NCBI GenBank assembly: GCA_013364255.1
Contig: CP054936.1
Location: forward strand, 7,334,353-7,398,352
Length of the DNA: 64,000 nt
DNA from: Streptomyces seoulensis
GTDB taxonomy: Bacteria > Actinomycetota > Actinomycetes > Streptomycetales > Streptomycetaceae
Direction: 5' to 3'
Under the pieces are notes generated by a model. The model had not been told where the DNA came from and searched no databases. It worked only from the letters and a program-made list of their open reading frames with translations. Shown piece after piece: positions 56,006 through 64,000 of this stretch. The stretch's first letter is position 1. Every line of letters starts with the position of its first letter. Made by a program: the position numbers and the translations under genes.

Positions 56006-56701
56006 TCAGCCCCGGGCGTCGCCGAGTGCGGCCACGGCGTCCCTGGCGGCCTTGATGGCGCCCTTGTTGATCTCGTCGGTGTCCGGCGCCTTCTTCGTCT
56101 CGAAGTCGCTGCCGTTGTACGTGATCACCACCAGCACGTTGGCGACGCGCGCCAGCACCGTGCCCTCCCGGGTCTGCTGCTTGTCCTGGGTGGTCAGGTT
56201 CACCACCGAGTACGCCTCGTCGCCGAGCCCGGGCACCGCGCCGCCGCCGCTCTTCTCGGCGGTGCGCTGCTGATAGGACGTGCGCGCCGCGTCGGTCGAC
56301 CGCATGACCTCGAAGGACACGTCGAGCCAGCGGTAGTCGTACCCCTTCAGCGCGTTCCAGGAGCAGGTGCGGCGCACCTGCTCGTCGGTGGACGGGATCT
56401 CCTTGCCCGCCGTCTTCGCGCCCGGCACCAGGGAGGCGACGGTCTTGGCGGCGACGGCCGTGCACGGCTTGGGCGCGGTCGTGTAGCTCTGCGCCGGCGC
56501 GGTCGGCGACGGCGCGTCGGCGGGGCCCGCACCGGCCGACGACCCGGCGGCGGCCGTCCGGGTCTCCTGTCCGGCGGCGCGCTGCGCACCCGCGGAGGGC
56601 GCCGCGAACGGCCCGGAGGTCAGCGCCCAGCCGGTGCAGGCGAGGACGAGGACCGGGCTGAGCCGCGCGGTGAGCGCGAGCGGAAGGGGGAATTCACGCA
56701 C
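56006..56701 (-). CDS. Lipoprotein, DUF3558-like
   Basis: The protein has about 231 residues from GTG 56701 (GAGAAG upstream); an outer ATG is at 56749. The short signal ends in VLVLAC, a plausible lipobox. A Thr/Ala/Pro/Ser-rich linker then leads into a DUF3558-like domain with two Cys (KPCTAVAAKTVASLVPGA and RRTCSWNAL) and EAYSVVNLTT. Such lipoproteins are common at the outer face of actinobacterial membranes, with poorly known roles. It faces the FHA gene convergently and may belong to the island or just border it. Confidence 0.8.
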   Translation of the reverse strand: MREFPLPLALTARLSPVLVLACTGWALTSGPFAAPSAGAQRAAGQETRTAAAGSSAGAGPADAPSPTAPAQSYTTAPKPCTAVAAKTVASLVPGAKTAGKEIPSTDEQVRRTCSWNALKGYDYRWLDVSFEVMRSTDAARTSYQQRTAEKSGGGAVPGLGDEAYSVVNLTTQDKQQTREGTVLARVANVLVVITYNGSDFETKKAPDTDEINKGAIKAARDAVAALGDARG

Positions 56702-56872
56702 GGCGCACTTCTCGTGGTGGGGGACGGACGAAGCGGAGGGCGTCCACACTGTGGACGGTGGACGCCAGTGTCACACGAGTGGCTGTGGGGTGGAAGTGCC
56801 AACTCGCTCCGTACCCGGACGATCACGGGACCCCGCCGCCGGCGCCTGGTTCGCCCCCCTGTGTCCGGTCGC

Positions 56873-56908
56873 CGGACGGCCGCCGCGCACCGGACGGCCG
56901 CCGCGCAC
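56873..56908 (+). repeat. Tandem 18-base repeat before the lipoate ligase stop
   Basis: Two identical 18-base units beginning CGGACGGCC lie at 56873-56890 and 56891-56908, followed by a partial third. They sit 25 bases past the 3' end of the minus-strand lipoate ligase gene. Confidence 0.85.
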
Positions 56909-56933
56909 CGGGCGGCGAGGCGCCGCGGCGGCC

Positions 56934-57998
56934 CTACGGCACCCGGGCCGTCCACGCGGGCGAGGCGAACTTCGTCCGGGCCAGCTCCTGGGCGCGGGCC
57001 AGCTCGCCGTCGGTGACCTCGCCGTCCGCCAGGCCGTACCGGCCGCGGAAGGAGTCGATCATCCGCTCGATGACGGCCTCGCGGGACAGTCCCGTCTGCC
57101 GGCGCAGCGGGTCCACCCGCTTCTTCGCACTCCTGGTGCCCTTGTCGGACAGCTTCTCCCGCCCGATCCGCAGCACCTCGACCATCTTGTCCGCGTCGAT
57201 GTCGTAGGACATCGTCACGTGGTGCAGCACCGCGCCGGGCCGCCCCGCCGGGCCCACGATCCGCTTCTGCGCGGCGCCCGCGATCTTGCCCTGGTCGGTG
57301 GCGATGTCGTTGAGCGGCTGGTACCAGGCCCGGACGCCCAGCTCGCCGAGCGCGCCGAGCACCCAGTCGTCCAGGTAGGCGTAACTGTCCTGGAAGGACA
57401 GACCCTGCACCAGCGACTCGGGCACCGACAGCGAGTACGTGATCGTGTTGCCCGGCTCGACGAACATCGCGCCGCCGCCGGAGATCCGGCGCACCACCTC
57501 GACGCCGTGCCGGGCGGCGCCCTCGGCGTCCACCTCGTTGCGCAGAGACTGGAAGCTGCCGATGATCACCGCCGGGGCGGCCCACTCCCACACCCGCAGG
57601 GTCGGCGGCCGCAGACCGGCGGCCACCTGTGCCGTCAGCACCTCGTCCAGCGCCATGTGCAGGGCGGGGGACTGCGGGCCGTCGTGGACGAGCTGCCAGT
57701 CGTAGTCCGTCCAGTCGGTGGCGTGCGCCAGCGCGCGCCGCACGGCGACCGCGACGCCCTCGCAGGTCAGCCCGTACAGCACCGTGCCCGCGGGCAGCGC
57801 GGCCTCGATGCGGGCGGCGAGCGCGGCGGCGTCCGTGTCCGCCGGGACGCCCTCCAGCGCGGCGTTCACCGCCTCCAGCGCCTCGTCCGGCTCCAGGAAG
57901 AAGTCGCCCGCCACCCGTACGTGCCGCAGCACGCCGTCCTCGACCTCCACGTCCACGACGACGAGCTTGCCGCCGGGCACCTTGTACTCACCGTGCAC
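56934..57998 (-). CDS. lplA: Lipoate-protein ligase with N-terminal accessory domain
   Basis: The protein has 354 residues. The first 85 or so (EYKVPGGKLVVVDVEVEDG, AGDFFLEPDEALEAV) match the accessory domain found at the C terminus of E. coli LplA and as separate LplB in archaea. The catalytic biotin/lipoate ligase domain follows, with RRISGGGAMFVEPGN (the RRxxGGG lipoyl-AMP loop) and the later TDQGKIAGAAQKR with the catalytic Lys. The order is thus swapped relative to E. coli. It attaches scavenged lipoate to lipoyl domains. GTG 57998 has GGAGGA upstream. It may serve central enzymes and the cluster lipoyl protein at 8922. Confidence 0.93.
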   Translation of the reverse strand: MHGEYKVPGGKLVVVDVEVEDGVLRHVRVAGDFFLEPDEALEAVNAALEGVPADTDAAALAARIEAALPAGTVLYGLTCEGVAVAVRRALAHATDWTDYDWQLVHDGPQSPALHMALDEVLTAQVAAGLRPPTLRVWEWAAPAVIIGSFQSLRNEVDAEGAARHGVEVVRRISGGGAMFVEPGNTITYSLSVPESLVQGLSFQDSYAYLDDWVLGALGELGVRAWYQPLNDIATDQGKIAGAAQKRIVGPAGRPGAVLHHVTMSYDIDADKMVEVLRIGREKLSDKGTRSAKKRVDPLRRQTGLSREAVIERMIDSFRGRYGLADGEVTDGELARAQELARTKFASPAWTARVP

Positions 57999-58137
57999 TG
58001 CCAGGTCCTCCGTTCCCGCCGCAGCGGACAACGCCCGGGGCGGCCGGGGTGTTCCCGCCGCACCTGTGACGCGGCTGTGACCGGAACTGTGGCCTCCGTC
58101 ACGGCTGCCCGTCGCCTGCCCCTGACGAGCCGGCCCG

Positions 58138-58450
58138 ATGCGCAGATCCCTTCCGCTCGTGCTGCTCGCCGCGGGCCTCGCCCTCACGGCCTGCGCCACC
58201 ACCTCGGGCGCCCGCGCGAGCGGCACGCCGCCGCTGTCCGCCGACGACCCGCGGTACCGGCCGCTGGACGCCTACGGCGCCACCGACGCCGAGACCGCCG
58301 TGCTCGGCGAGGCCCGCTGGACCCTCGCCAAGGAGTGCATGCGCGGCCTCGGCTTCGCCGGCCCGCGCCAGCTGCCGGTGACCCCGCGCGGTGCACGCCG
58401 CCGACGTACGCGGCCAGGACCGCCCGCCGGGCCCCGCGCCGGGCGGCCTC
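58138..58450 (+). pseudogene. Truncated lipoprotein gene remnant
   Basis: A clear start is followed by a lipoprotein signal (MRRSLPLVLLAAGLALTAC, lipobox Cys19) and about 60 plausible residues including YRPLDAYGATDAET and LAKECMRGLGF. These are typical of longer streptomycete lipoproteins. After about 58385 the frame turns into Arg/Pro-rich sequence and runs, with no stop, into the antisense strand of the LysR gene. I read this as a gene cut or frameshifted near 58390. It could still be expressed as a short peptide. Confidence 0.55.
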
Positions 58451-59324
58451 AGCCGCCCAGTTGCTTGCGCAGTACCGTCTGCAGCCCGATGAGGTTCGGG
58501 TTGGCGGAGTTGCGGTCCAGCCACGTCATCGTGACCGGTGTCCGCAGGTCGACGTCCTCGACCCGGACCACGGCCACCTCCCGCCGCTCGGCCTGGGCGC
58601 GCACCGCCAGCTCCGGCAGCAGCGCGCAGCCCATGCCGGCCGCCACGCACGCCCCCAGCGTGCCGATGCTCGACACCTGGGCGACCGGCTCCTCGGCGGC
58701 CGACGCCGCGAAGACGCCGTCGTACATCTCCCGGAAGCCGCAGCTGCGTTCGGTGGCCAGGAACGGTTCCCGGGACAGGTCGGCGAGCGGCGCCCGGCCG
58801 CGCCCGGCCAGCGGATGTTCCGGCGGGACGATGACCACCAGCGGTTCCTCCGCGAGCGTCTCGGCGCGCAGGCCGGCGTCCGGCGGCGGATCGCCGAAGG
58901 TCAGGCACACGTCCAGGTCGCCCCGGCGCACCGCCCGGTACAGCTCCCCCCGGTTGTCCTGGGTCACCCGCACCCGGGTCTGCGGATACAGCGACCGGTA
59001 GCGCGAGAGGACTTCGGGCAGCAGGTTGAGGCCCACCGTCTCCAGCGCGCCGACCGCCACCTCCGCACCCGGCCGGGACACCGCCCAGCGCGCCTCCTCC
59101 AGCAGCTTGAGGATGCGCTCGGTGTACTCCGCCAGCGTCACCCCCCGCGGCGTCAGCCGCACCCGCCGCTGCGTGCGGTCCAGCAGTTCCACGCCCAGCT
59201 CGCGTTCCAGCGCCTGGATCTGGTCGCTGACGCTGGACTGCGCGTAGTGCAACTCCTTCGCCGCCTGCGTGACGCTGAGCGTCCTGGCGACCGTTTCGAA
59301 CGTTCGCAGATGCCGTAACTCCAC
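58449..59324 (-). CDS. LysR-family transcriptional regulator
   Basis: This 291-residue protein has an N-terminal winged helix-turn-helix (ELRHLRTFETVARTLSVTQAAKELHYAQSS pattern, split by the turn) and a C-terminal periplasmic-binding-like effector domain. GTG 59324 is the best start by family alignment (VELRHLRTF). It is divergent from the MFS exporter gene, with a 15-base inverted repeat between them. It probably controls that exporter and itself in response to a small molecule that is not identifiable here. Confidence 0.92.
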   Translation of the reverse strand: MELRHLRTFETVARTLSVTQAAKELHYAQSSVSDQIQALERELGVELLDRTQRRVRLTPRGVTLAEYTERILKLLEEARWAVSRPGAEVAVGALETVGLNLLPEVLSRYRSLYPQTRVRVTQDNRGELYRAVRRGDLDVCLTFGDPPPDAGLRAETLAEEPLVVIVPPEHPLAGRGRAPLADLSREPFLATERSCGFREMYDGVFAASAAEEPVAQVSSIGTLGACVAAGMGCALLPELAVRAQAERREVAVVRVEDVDLRTPVTMTWLDRNSANPNLIGLQTVLRKQLGG

Positions 59325-59348
59325 GACCCCGGGCCCCCTCGCTGAACG

Positions 59349-59363
59349 ATCGGCTGGGCCGAT
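59349..59363. promoter_or_regulatory. LysR operator candidate between LysR and MFS genes
   Basis: ATCGGC-TGG-GCCGAT is a perfect 15-base interrupted palindrome in the 167-base divergent gap, 25 bases upstream of the LysR start. Its size and place suit a LysR recognition site. Confidence 0.5.
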
Positions 59364-59491
59364 GCTACCCATAGGGCATTCCCGCCGTCACCAGCGACGA
59401 TGGCCCGTTCCGGTCCGCTTGAATGGGGAGTGCCGCCCCGAACTCATCGGGTTTCACGGCGAGTTGCCGACATCAAAATGAAGGAGCCAAC

Positions 59492-60901
59492 ATGTCGACG
59501 CAGGCGGAACCGCAACGGGCCTCCGTCGCACCGGCACGAACCGACAAGCCCTCCCGGACCTTGCTGACCGGCCTCTCGCTCGGCTACTTCATGGTCCTGC
59601 TGGACATGACGATCGTCTCGGTGGCGCTGCCCGCCCTCTCCCGTGACCTCCACGCCGGGCTCAGCGGTCTGCAGTGGGTCACCAACGGCTACACCATCAC
59701 GTTCGCCGCCCTGCTGCTCACCGCCGGCTGGCTGTCCGACCGCTACGGCGGCCGCCGCGTCTTCCTCTGGGGACTCGTCACCTTCGGCGTCCTCTCCGGC
59801 ATCTCCGCCGCCGCCACCACGCTGGAGGCGCTGGTCGCCCTGCGCCTGGCACTCGGCGTCGCCGGGGCGCTGCTGCTCCCGGCCTCCCTCGCCGTGATCA
59901 CCAACGCCTACGCCGACCCCGCCGACCGCGCCCGTGCGGTGGGCAACTGGGCGGCGATCACCGGAGCGGCCCTGGCGGCCGGACCGCTGGTCGGCGGCGC
60001 GCTCACCGACGCGGTGGGCTGGCGTGCCATCTTCCTGGTCAACGTGCCCCTCGCCCTGGTCAGCCTCGTCATCACCGTACGGCTGGCCCCCGAGACCGCC
60101 CGCAAGCAGCGCGGCGGCCTCGACGTCACCGGCCAGCTCAGCGCGGTCCTCGCCCTGGGCGCCCTGGTCTACGCCCTGATCGAGGGCCCGGACAAGGGCT
60201 GGAGCGGCGGCCCGGTGATCGGCGCCTTCGCCGTCACCCTCGTCGCGGCCGCGGTGTTCCTCGTCGCCGAGACCCGCGCCGGCGACGCGGCGATGCTGCC
60301 GCTGCGGATGTTCCGCAGCCGCGGCTTCTCCTCCGCGCTGGGCGCCGGGCTGCTCGCCAACTTCGGCCTGTCGGGCCTGCTGTTCGTGCTGTCGCTGTAC
60401 TTCCAGGAGAGCCGCGGCTACTCCTCCTTCGGCGCCGGCCTGGCCTTCCTGCCGCTGACCCTGCCCACCGCCTTCAACCCCGTCTACACCGGACGCCTGG
60501 TCGGCCGGATCGGCCCGCGCCGCCCCGCCACCACCGGCTTCGTCCTCATGGGCGTCGGCGCGCTGCTCCAGGCGCCGTTCACCGGCGACGGCGCCGTGGA
60601 CCTCACGGCCACCGTGACCGGTCTGCTCGCCTTCGGCTTCGGTGTCTCCTTCGCCCTGCCCGCGCTGGTCGCCGGCACCGTCGGCTCGGTGCCCGCCGAA
60701 CTGGCCGGCATCGGCTCCGGCGCGCTCAACTCCGCCCGCCAGATCGGCGCGTCGCTCGGCGTCGCCGTCCTCGGCGTGATCCTCAACCTGTCCTCGGCCA
60801 ACGCCGACGGCACCCGCTGGGCGCTCGTCGTCGGCGGCCTGGCCCTGCTGTCCGGCGCCCTCGTCACCGTGACGGGACTGCGGGGGCGCCCCGCGAACTG
60901 A
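59492..60901 (+). CDS. MFS drug exporter, DHA2 (14-TM) family
   Basis: The protein has 469 residues. DHA2 signatures are LLDMTIVSVALPALSRDL in the first membrane segment, LSDRYGGRRVFLWG (motif A) and LGVAGALLLPASLAVI. About 14 hydrophobic segments follow. It should export a small hydrophobic compound using the proton gradient. AAGGAG precedes ATG 59492. The divergent LysR gene is the likely regulator. It is 42 kb from the polyketide cluster, so there is no reason to assign it to ansamycin export. Confidence 0.93.
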   Translation: MSTQAEPQRASVAPARTDKPSRTLLTGLSLGYFMVLLDMTIVSVALPALSRDLHAGLSGLQWVTNGYTITFAALLLTAGWLSDRYGGRRVFLWGLVTFGVLSGISAAATTLEALVALRLALGVAGALLLPASLAVITNAYADPADRARAVGNWAAITGAALAAGPLVGGALTDAVGWRAIFLVNVPLALVSLVITVRLAPETARKQRGGLDVTGQLSAVLALGALVYALIEGPDKGWSGGPVIGAFAVTLVAAAVFLVAETRAGDAAMLPLRMFRSRGFSSALGAGLLANFGLSGLLFVLSLYFQESRGYSSFGAGLAFLPLTLPTAFNPVYTGRLVGRIGPRRPATTGFVLMGVGALLQAPFTGDGAVDLTATVTGLLAFGFGVSFALPALVAGTVGSVPAELAGIGSGALNSARQIGASLGVAVLGVILNLSSANADGTRWALVVGGLALLSGALVTVTGLRGRPAN

Positions 60902-61173
60902 GCGCGCACCGCGCGCGAGGCGGCCGCGACCGACCCCGTTCCGACGTGCGGTGCCCCGCCCCTTCGGCACCTGGGAACACCCGGTTCGTCCAACGGAGCG
61001 CGCCGTTTCCCGGATCGCCTTCGGGGCGTGGACGCGAGGTGCTGTGATATCCAGCGGAGCGGATCGCGCGACGCGCGGCCGAAGCCCGGGTGTCCGGCCC
61101 GGGACGTCCGCGCACACCTGGCGGCGCCCGGCCACGACGGCGCCCACACCGCACACACACCGAGGTGACACAC

Positions 61174-63003
61174 ATGCGGTTCACCACCCGCCCCACCCTC
61201 CAGGGCACCTTCGGGATGGTGTCCTCCACCCACTGGCTGGCCTCCCAGTCGGCGATGGCCGTCCTGGAGAGCGGCGGCAACGCCTACGACGCGGCCGTGG
61301 CCGGCGCCTTCGTCCTGCACGTCGTCGAGCCGCACCTCAACGGCCCGGCCGGCGAGGCGCCGATCCTGCTCGCCCCGGCGGGCGGCGAGGTGCGGGTGCT
61401 GTGCGGACAGGGCGTCGCGCCGGCCGGCGCGAGCGTCGCCCACTACCGCGGCCTCGGTCTCGACCTGGTGCCCGGCACCGGGCCGCTGGCCGCCGCCGTC
61501 CCCGGCGCCTTCGACGCCTGGCTGCTCCTCCTGCGCGACCACGGCACCAGACCCCTCGACGAGGTCCTCGCCTACGCCATCGGCTACGCCGAACACGGCC
61601 ACGCCCCCGTCGAGGGCGTCGGCGCGACCGTGGAGACCGTACGGGACCTGTTCACGACCGAGTGGACCTCCTCCGCCGAGGTCTACCTGCCCGGCGGCCG
61701 CGCGCCCGGGCCCGGCCGGCTGCTGCGCAACCCCGCCCTCGCCGCCACCTGGAAACGGCTGCTCGCCGAGACCGCTGGCGCCGCCGGCCGGGAGGCGCGC
61801 ATCGACGCCGCACGCGAGGTGTGGCGCACCGGGTTCATCGCCGAGGCCCTGGTCCGGCAGGCCGGACGGCCCACCCTGGACACCAGCGGCGAACGCCACA
61901 CCGGCACCCTCACCGCCGCCGACCTCGCCGCCTGGTCCGCGAGTTACGAGACACCCGCGACGTACGACTGGAACGGCTGGACCGTGTGCAAGGCGGGCCC
62001 CTGGAGCCAGGGCCCCGTCCTCCTCCAGCAACTCGCCCTGTTGCCGGAGGAGTTGCCCGCACACGACTCCGCCGACTACCTCCATCTGCTGATCGAGGGC
62101 TGCAAACTGGCGATGGCCGACCGGGAGGCGTGGTACGGCGACGCCGCCGAAGTGCCGCTGGCCGACCTGCTGTCGGCCGAGTACAACGCCGAACGACGCC
62201 GGCTGATCGGCGAGCGCGCCGCCCTGGAGCTGCGGCCGGGCAGCCCCGGCGGACGGACGCCACGGCTCGGCGCGCACGCCCGCCGCGCCGCCGCACACGG
62301 GGCGGAGCCCACCGGCCCGGGCGTCGGCGAGCCCACCGTCGCCAAGCCGCCCACCTCCCCGGTGCCGGGCGAGCCGGTGGTCGCCGGCGACGGCGGCACC
62401 CGCGGCGACACCTGCCACCTCGACGTCGTCGACCGCTGGGGCAACATGGTCGCCGCCACACCCAGCGGGGGCTGGCTCCAGTCCAACCCCGTCGTGCCCG
62501 AACTCGGCTTCCCCCTCGGCACCCGGCTCCAGATGGCCTGGCCGGCCGAGGGCCTGCCCAACTCGCTCACACCCGGCCGCCGTCCGCGCACCACCCTCAG
62601 CCCGTCGATCGCCCTGCGCGACGGCGTGCCCGTCCTCGCCTTCGGCACACCCGGCGGCGACCAGCAGGACCAGTGGCAGCTGCACTTCCTGCTGGCCCTC
62701 ACCCGGCGCCCGGCCGTCCGCGGCGGGCTCGACCTCCAGGGCGCCGTCGACGCCCCGAACTGGCACACCGACGGCATCGTCGGATCCTTCTACCCGCGCG
62801 GCATGCTCCCGGGCAGCGTCACCGTCGAATCCCGCACCGACCCCGCGACCGTCGCCGAACTGCGCCGCCGCGGCCACCGGGTGACCGTCGGCGGCCCCTG
62901 GTCGGAGGGCCGGCTGTGCGCGGTCGCCCGGGACCCGCTGACCGGCATCCTGTCGGCGGCGGCCAACCCGCGCGGCATGCAGGGCTACGCCGTCGGCCGC
63001 TGA
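61174..63003 (+). CDS. Gamma-glutamyltransferase-family Ntn-hydrolase, no signal peptide
   Basis: The protein (609 residues) has the GGT fold: ESGGNAYDAAVAGAF near the start, NGPAGEAPILL, the predicted nucleophile Thr413 in GDTCHLDVVD, and RTTLSPSIAL and FGTPGGDQQDQWQ. Where secreted GGTs have TTH, this one has TCH, so the second Thr is Cys. It begins MRFTTRPTLQGTF without a signal sequence, so it should act in the cytoplasm, unlike the copy at 21849. Cytoplasmic GGT-family proteins include oxamate amidohydrolases and cephalosporin acylase-like enzymes. The substrate is unknown. Confidence 0.9.
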   Translation: MRFTTRPTLQGTFGMVSSTHWLASQSAMAVLESGGNAYDAAVAGAFVLHVVEPHLNGPAGEAPILLAPAGGEVRVLCGQGVAPAGASVAHYRGLGLDLVPGTGPLAAAVPGAFDAWLLLLRDHGTRPLDEVLAYAIGYAEHGHAPVEGVGATVETVRDLFTTEWTSSAEVYLPGGRAPGPGRLLRNPALAATWKRLLAETAGAAGREARIDAAREVWRTGFIAEALVRQAGRPTLDTSGERHTGTLTAADLAAWSASYETPATYDWNGWTVCKAGPWSQGPVLLQQLALLPEELPAHDSADYLHLLIEGCKLAMADREAWYGDAAEVPLADLLSAEYNAERRRLIGERAALELRPGSPGGRTPRLGAHARRAAAHGAEPTGPGVGEPTVAKPPTSPVPGEPVVAGDGGTRGDTCHLDVVDRWGNMVAATPSGGWLQSNPVVPELGFPLGTRLQMAWPAEGLPNSLTPGRRPRTTLSPSIALRDGVPVLAFGTPGGDQQDQWQLHFLLALTRRPAVRGGLDLQGAVDAPNWHTDGIVGSFYPRGMLPGSVTVESRTDPATVAELRRRGHRVTVGGPWSEGRLCAVARDPLTGILSAAANPRGMQGYAVGR

Positions 63004-63135
63004 ACGGGGAACATGAAGGCACCCCCCGGGTGTGCCGCGCGGCGGCCGCCGCCCGGCACCGGGTGTTCACGCCGATTCCATCCGGGGTGCACCCGGGCGG
63101 CGGGCGTTGTCACAGGTCCGTGCTCTCATGGAGGC

Positions 63136-64000
63136 ATGATCGAAGAGACGGAAACCATCGAAGAGTTTCTCGTGCGCCACTCGGCCGACGTGGAGGAGGC
63201 GGTCCGAGCGGCCGCCGCGGCCGAGATCATGCCCCGCTTCTGCCGCCTCGCCGAGCACGAGGTCGACCAGAAGTCCGGCCCGCACGACCTGGTGACGGAC
63301 GCCGACCGGCTGGCCGAGCGCTACCTCACCGACACGCTCGGCGCGCTGCTGCCCGGCTCGGTCGTGGTCGGCGAGGAGGCGGTGCACGCCGACCCCGCGG
63401 TCTACGACGCGCTGCACGGCGACGCCCCGGTCTGGATCGTCGACCCCGTCGACGGCACCCGGCAGTTCGTGCACGGCGACCCCGGCTTCTGCACCCTGGT
63501 CGCCCTCGCCCGCGGCGGCGTCCTGCTGGGCTCCTGGACCTACGCCCCCGCGCTCGACCTGATCGCCACCGCCGTACGCGGCCGGGGCGCCCTGCTCGGC
63601 GGGCGGCCGCTGCGCTCCGGCACACCCGACGCCGGCCGCGCCCTGCGGGTGGCCCACTCACACCCGGACTACACCACGGACGCACAGAAGCGCGGCCTGC
63701 TCGGCCTGTACCGGGACGGCGTCGAGCCCCGCGCCTGCGGCTCGGCCGGCCTGGAGTACCTCGCCGTCGCCCGGGGCGAGTTGGACGCCACCGCCTTCAG
63801 CTGGGAGGCCGCCTGGGACCACGCGGCGGGCCTGCTCCTGGTCGAGGAGGCGGGCGGTGCCCACCTGACCGGGGCCGGCGCCCCCTTCCGCGTCACCGGC
63901 GGCAACACCCTCCCCTTCACCGCCGCCCGCGACCGGGCGACGGCCCGACGCGTCATCGGCCTCCTGACCGAACCGGCGGCGCCGGGGGAGGTCCACGCGG
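63136..64000 (+). CDS. Inositol-monophosphatase-family phosphatase, 3' truncated
   Basis: At least 288 residues lie in the window and no stop is reached. Metal-binding motifs are in order: VVGEEAV (Glu), WIVDPVDGTRQF (Asp-Pro-Val-Asp-Gly-Thr) and WEAAWDHAAGLLLVEEAGG (catalytic Trp-Asp). The family dephosphorylates inositol-1-phosphate, histidinol phosphate or related sugars; this one cannot be assigned. ATG 63136 is preceded by GGAGG only one base away, so translation may start elsewhere, but the reading frame is firm. Confidence 0.9.
   Translation, partial: MIEETETIEEFLVRHSADVEEAVRAAAAAEIMPRFCRLAEHEVDQKSGPHDLVTDADRLAERYLTDTLGALLPGSVVVGEEAVHADPAVYDALHGDAPVWIVDPVDGTRQFVHGDPGFCTLVALARGGVLLGSWTYAPALDLIATAVRGRGALLGGRPLRSGTPDAGRALRVAHSHPDYTTDAQKRGLLGLYRDGVEPRACGSAGLEYLAVARGELDATAFSWEAAWDHAAGLLLVEEAGGAHLTGAGAPFRVTGGNTLPFTAARDRATARRVIGLLTEPAAPGEVHA

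Noticed and set aside
59492..60901. MFS exporter as the ansamycin exporter
   Set aside because: It is about 42 kb from the cluster and has its own divergent LysR regulator.

Overview
This window is high-GC actinobacterial DNA with GC-rich third codon positions, frequent GTG and TTG starts, and two TTA leucine codons in its secondary-metabolite genes. The gene families match Streptomyces: a LAL regulator, a PcaD-PcaC fusion, a PucR-regulated pyrimidine/hydantoin operon, and lipoproteins resembling DUF3558. No rRNA, tRNA, CRISPR array or complete insertion sequence is visible.

Region A (1-16927) is the end of an ansamycin-type polyketide cluster. The last type I PKS module (DH-KR-ACP, no thioesterase) is followed by a RifF-like amide synthase, a flavoprotein with a bicovalent-FAD signature, a type II thioesterase and a class II DAHP-synthase homologue that has lost most metal and PEP ligands. 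Next comes a tightly overlapping cassette: 2-oxoacid dehydrogenase E1 alpha and beta, a stand-alone lipoyl domain, a stand-alone ACP, a FabH-type ketosynthase and an MDR reductase. It looks like a route that puts an acyl unit on a dedicated carrier. A LAL regulator closes the plus-strand block. A minus-strand block holds a nitroreductase-family enzyme, a RifI-like shikimate/aminoquinate dehydrogenase and a second type II thioesterase. The AHBA synthase and the rest of the PKS must lie left of the window, so the product cannot be named.

Region B (17250-27400) is ordinary chromosome: pcaL, an MBL hydrolase, exonuclease III, two hypotheticals, a secreted gamma-glutamyltransferase, a ClpC-like ATPase and a HAD phosphatase. 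Region C (28356-37247) is a nucleobase or hydantoin catabolic locus: two paralogous ureidopropionase-type amidohydrolases, a class III aminotransferase, a PucR regulator, a dihydropyrimidinase, an LLM flavoenzyme and an NCS1 transporter.

Region D (37264-56701) is the most unusual part: about 15 genes combining signalling, conflict and quality-control domains. They include a large CHAT protease-like protein coupled to a ParS/MbcA-like antitoxin and a RES NAD+-phosphorylase toxin; a membrane coiled-coil protein; a vWA-like lipoprotein; a minimal radical-SAM protein; a macro-domain protein; and a coupled operon of membrane kinase, coiled-coil protein, AAA+ ATPase and zinc-ribbon/FHA protein. RES enzymes make ADP-ribose-1''-phosphate and macro domains bind or process such metabolites, so the two may be functionally linked. 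I infer a phosphorylation-controlled stress or defence system, but nothing here proves it.

Region E (56934-64000) holds a domain-permuted lipoate-protein ligase, a decayed lipoprotein gene, a divergent LysR regulator and MFS exporter pair, a cytoplasmic gamma-glutamyltransferase homologue and an inositol-monophosphatase family gene cut by the right edge.
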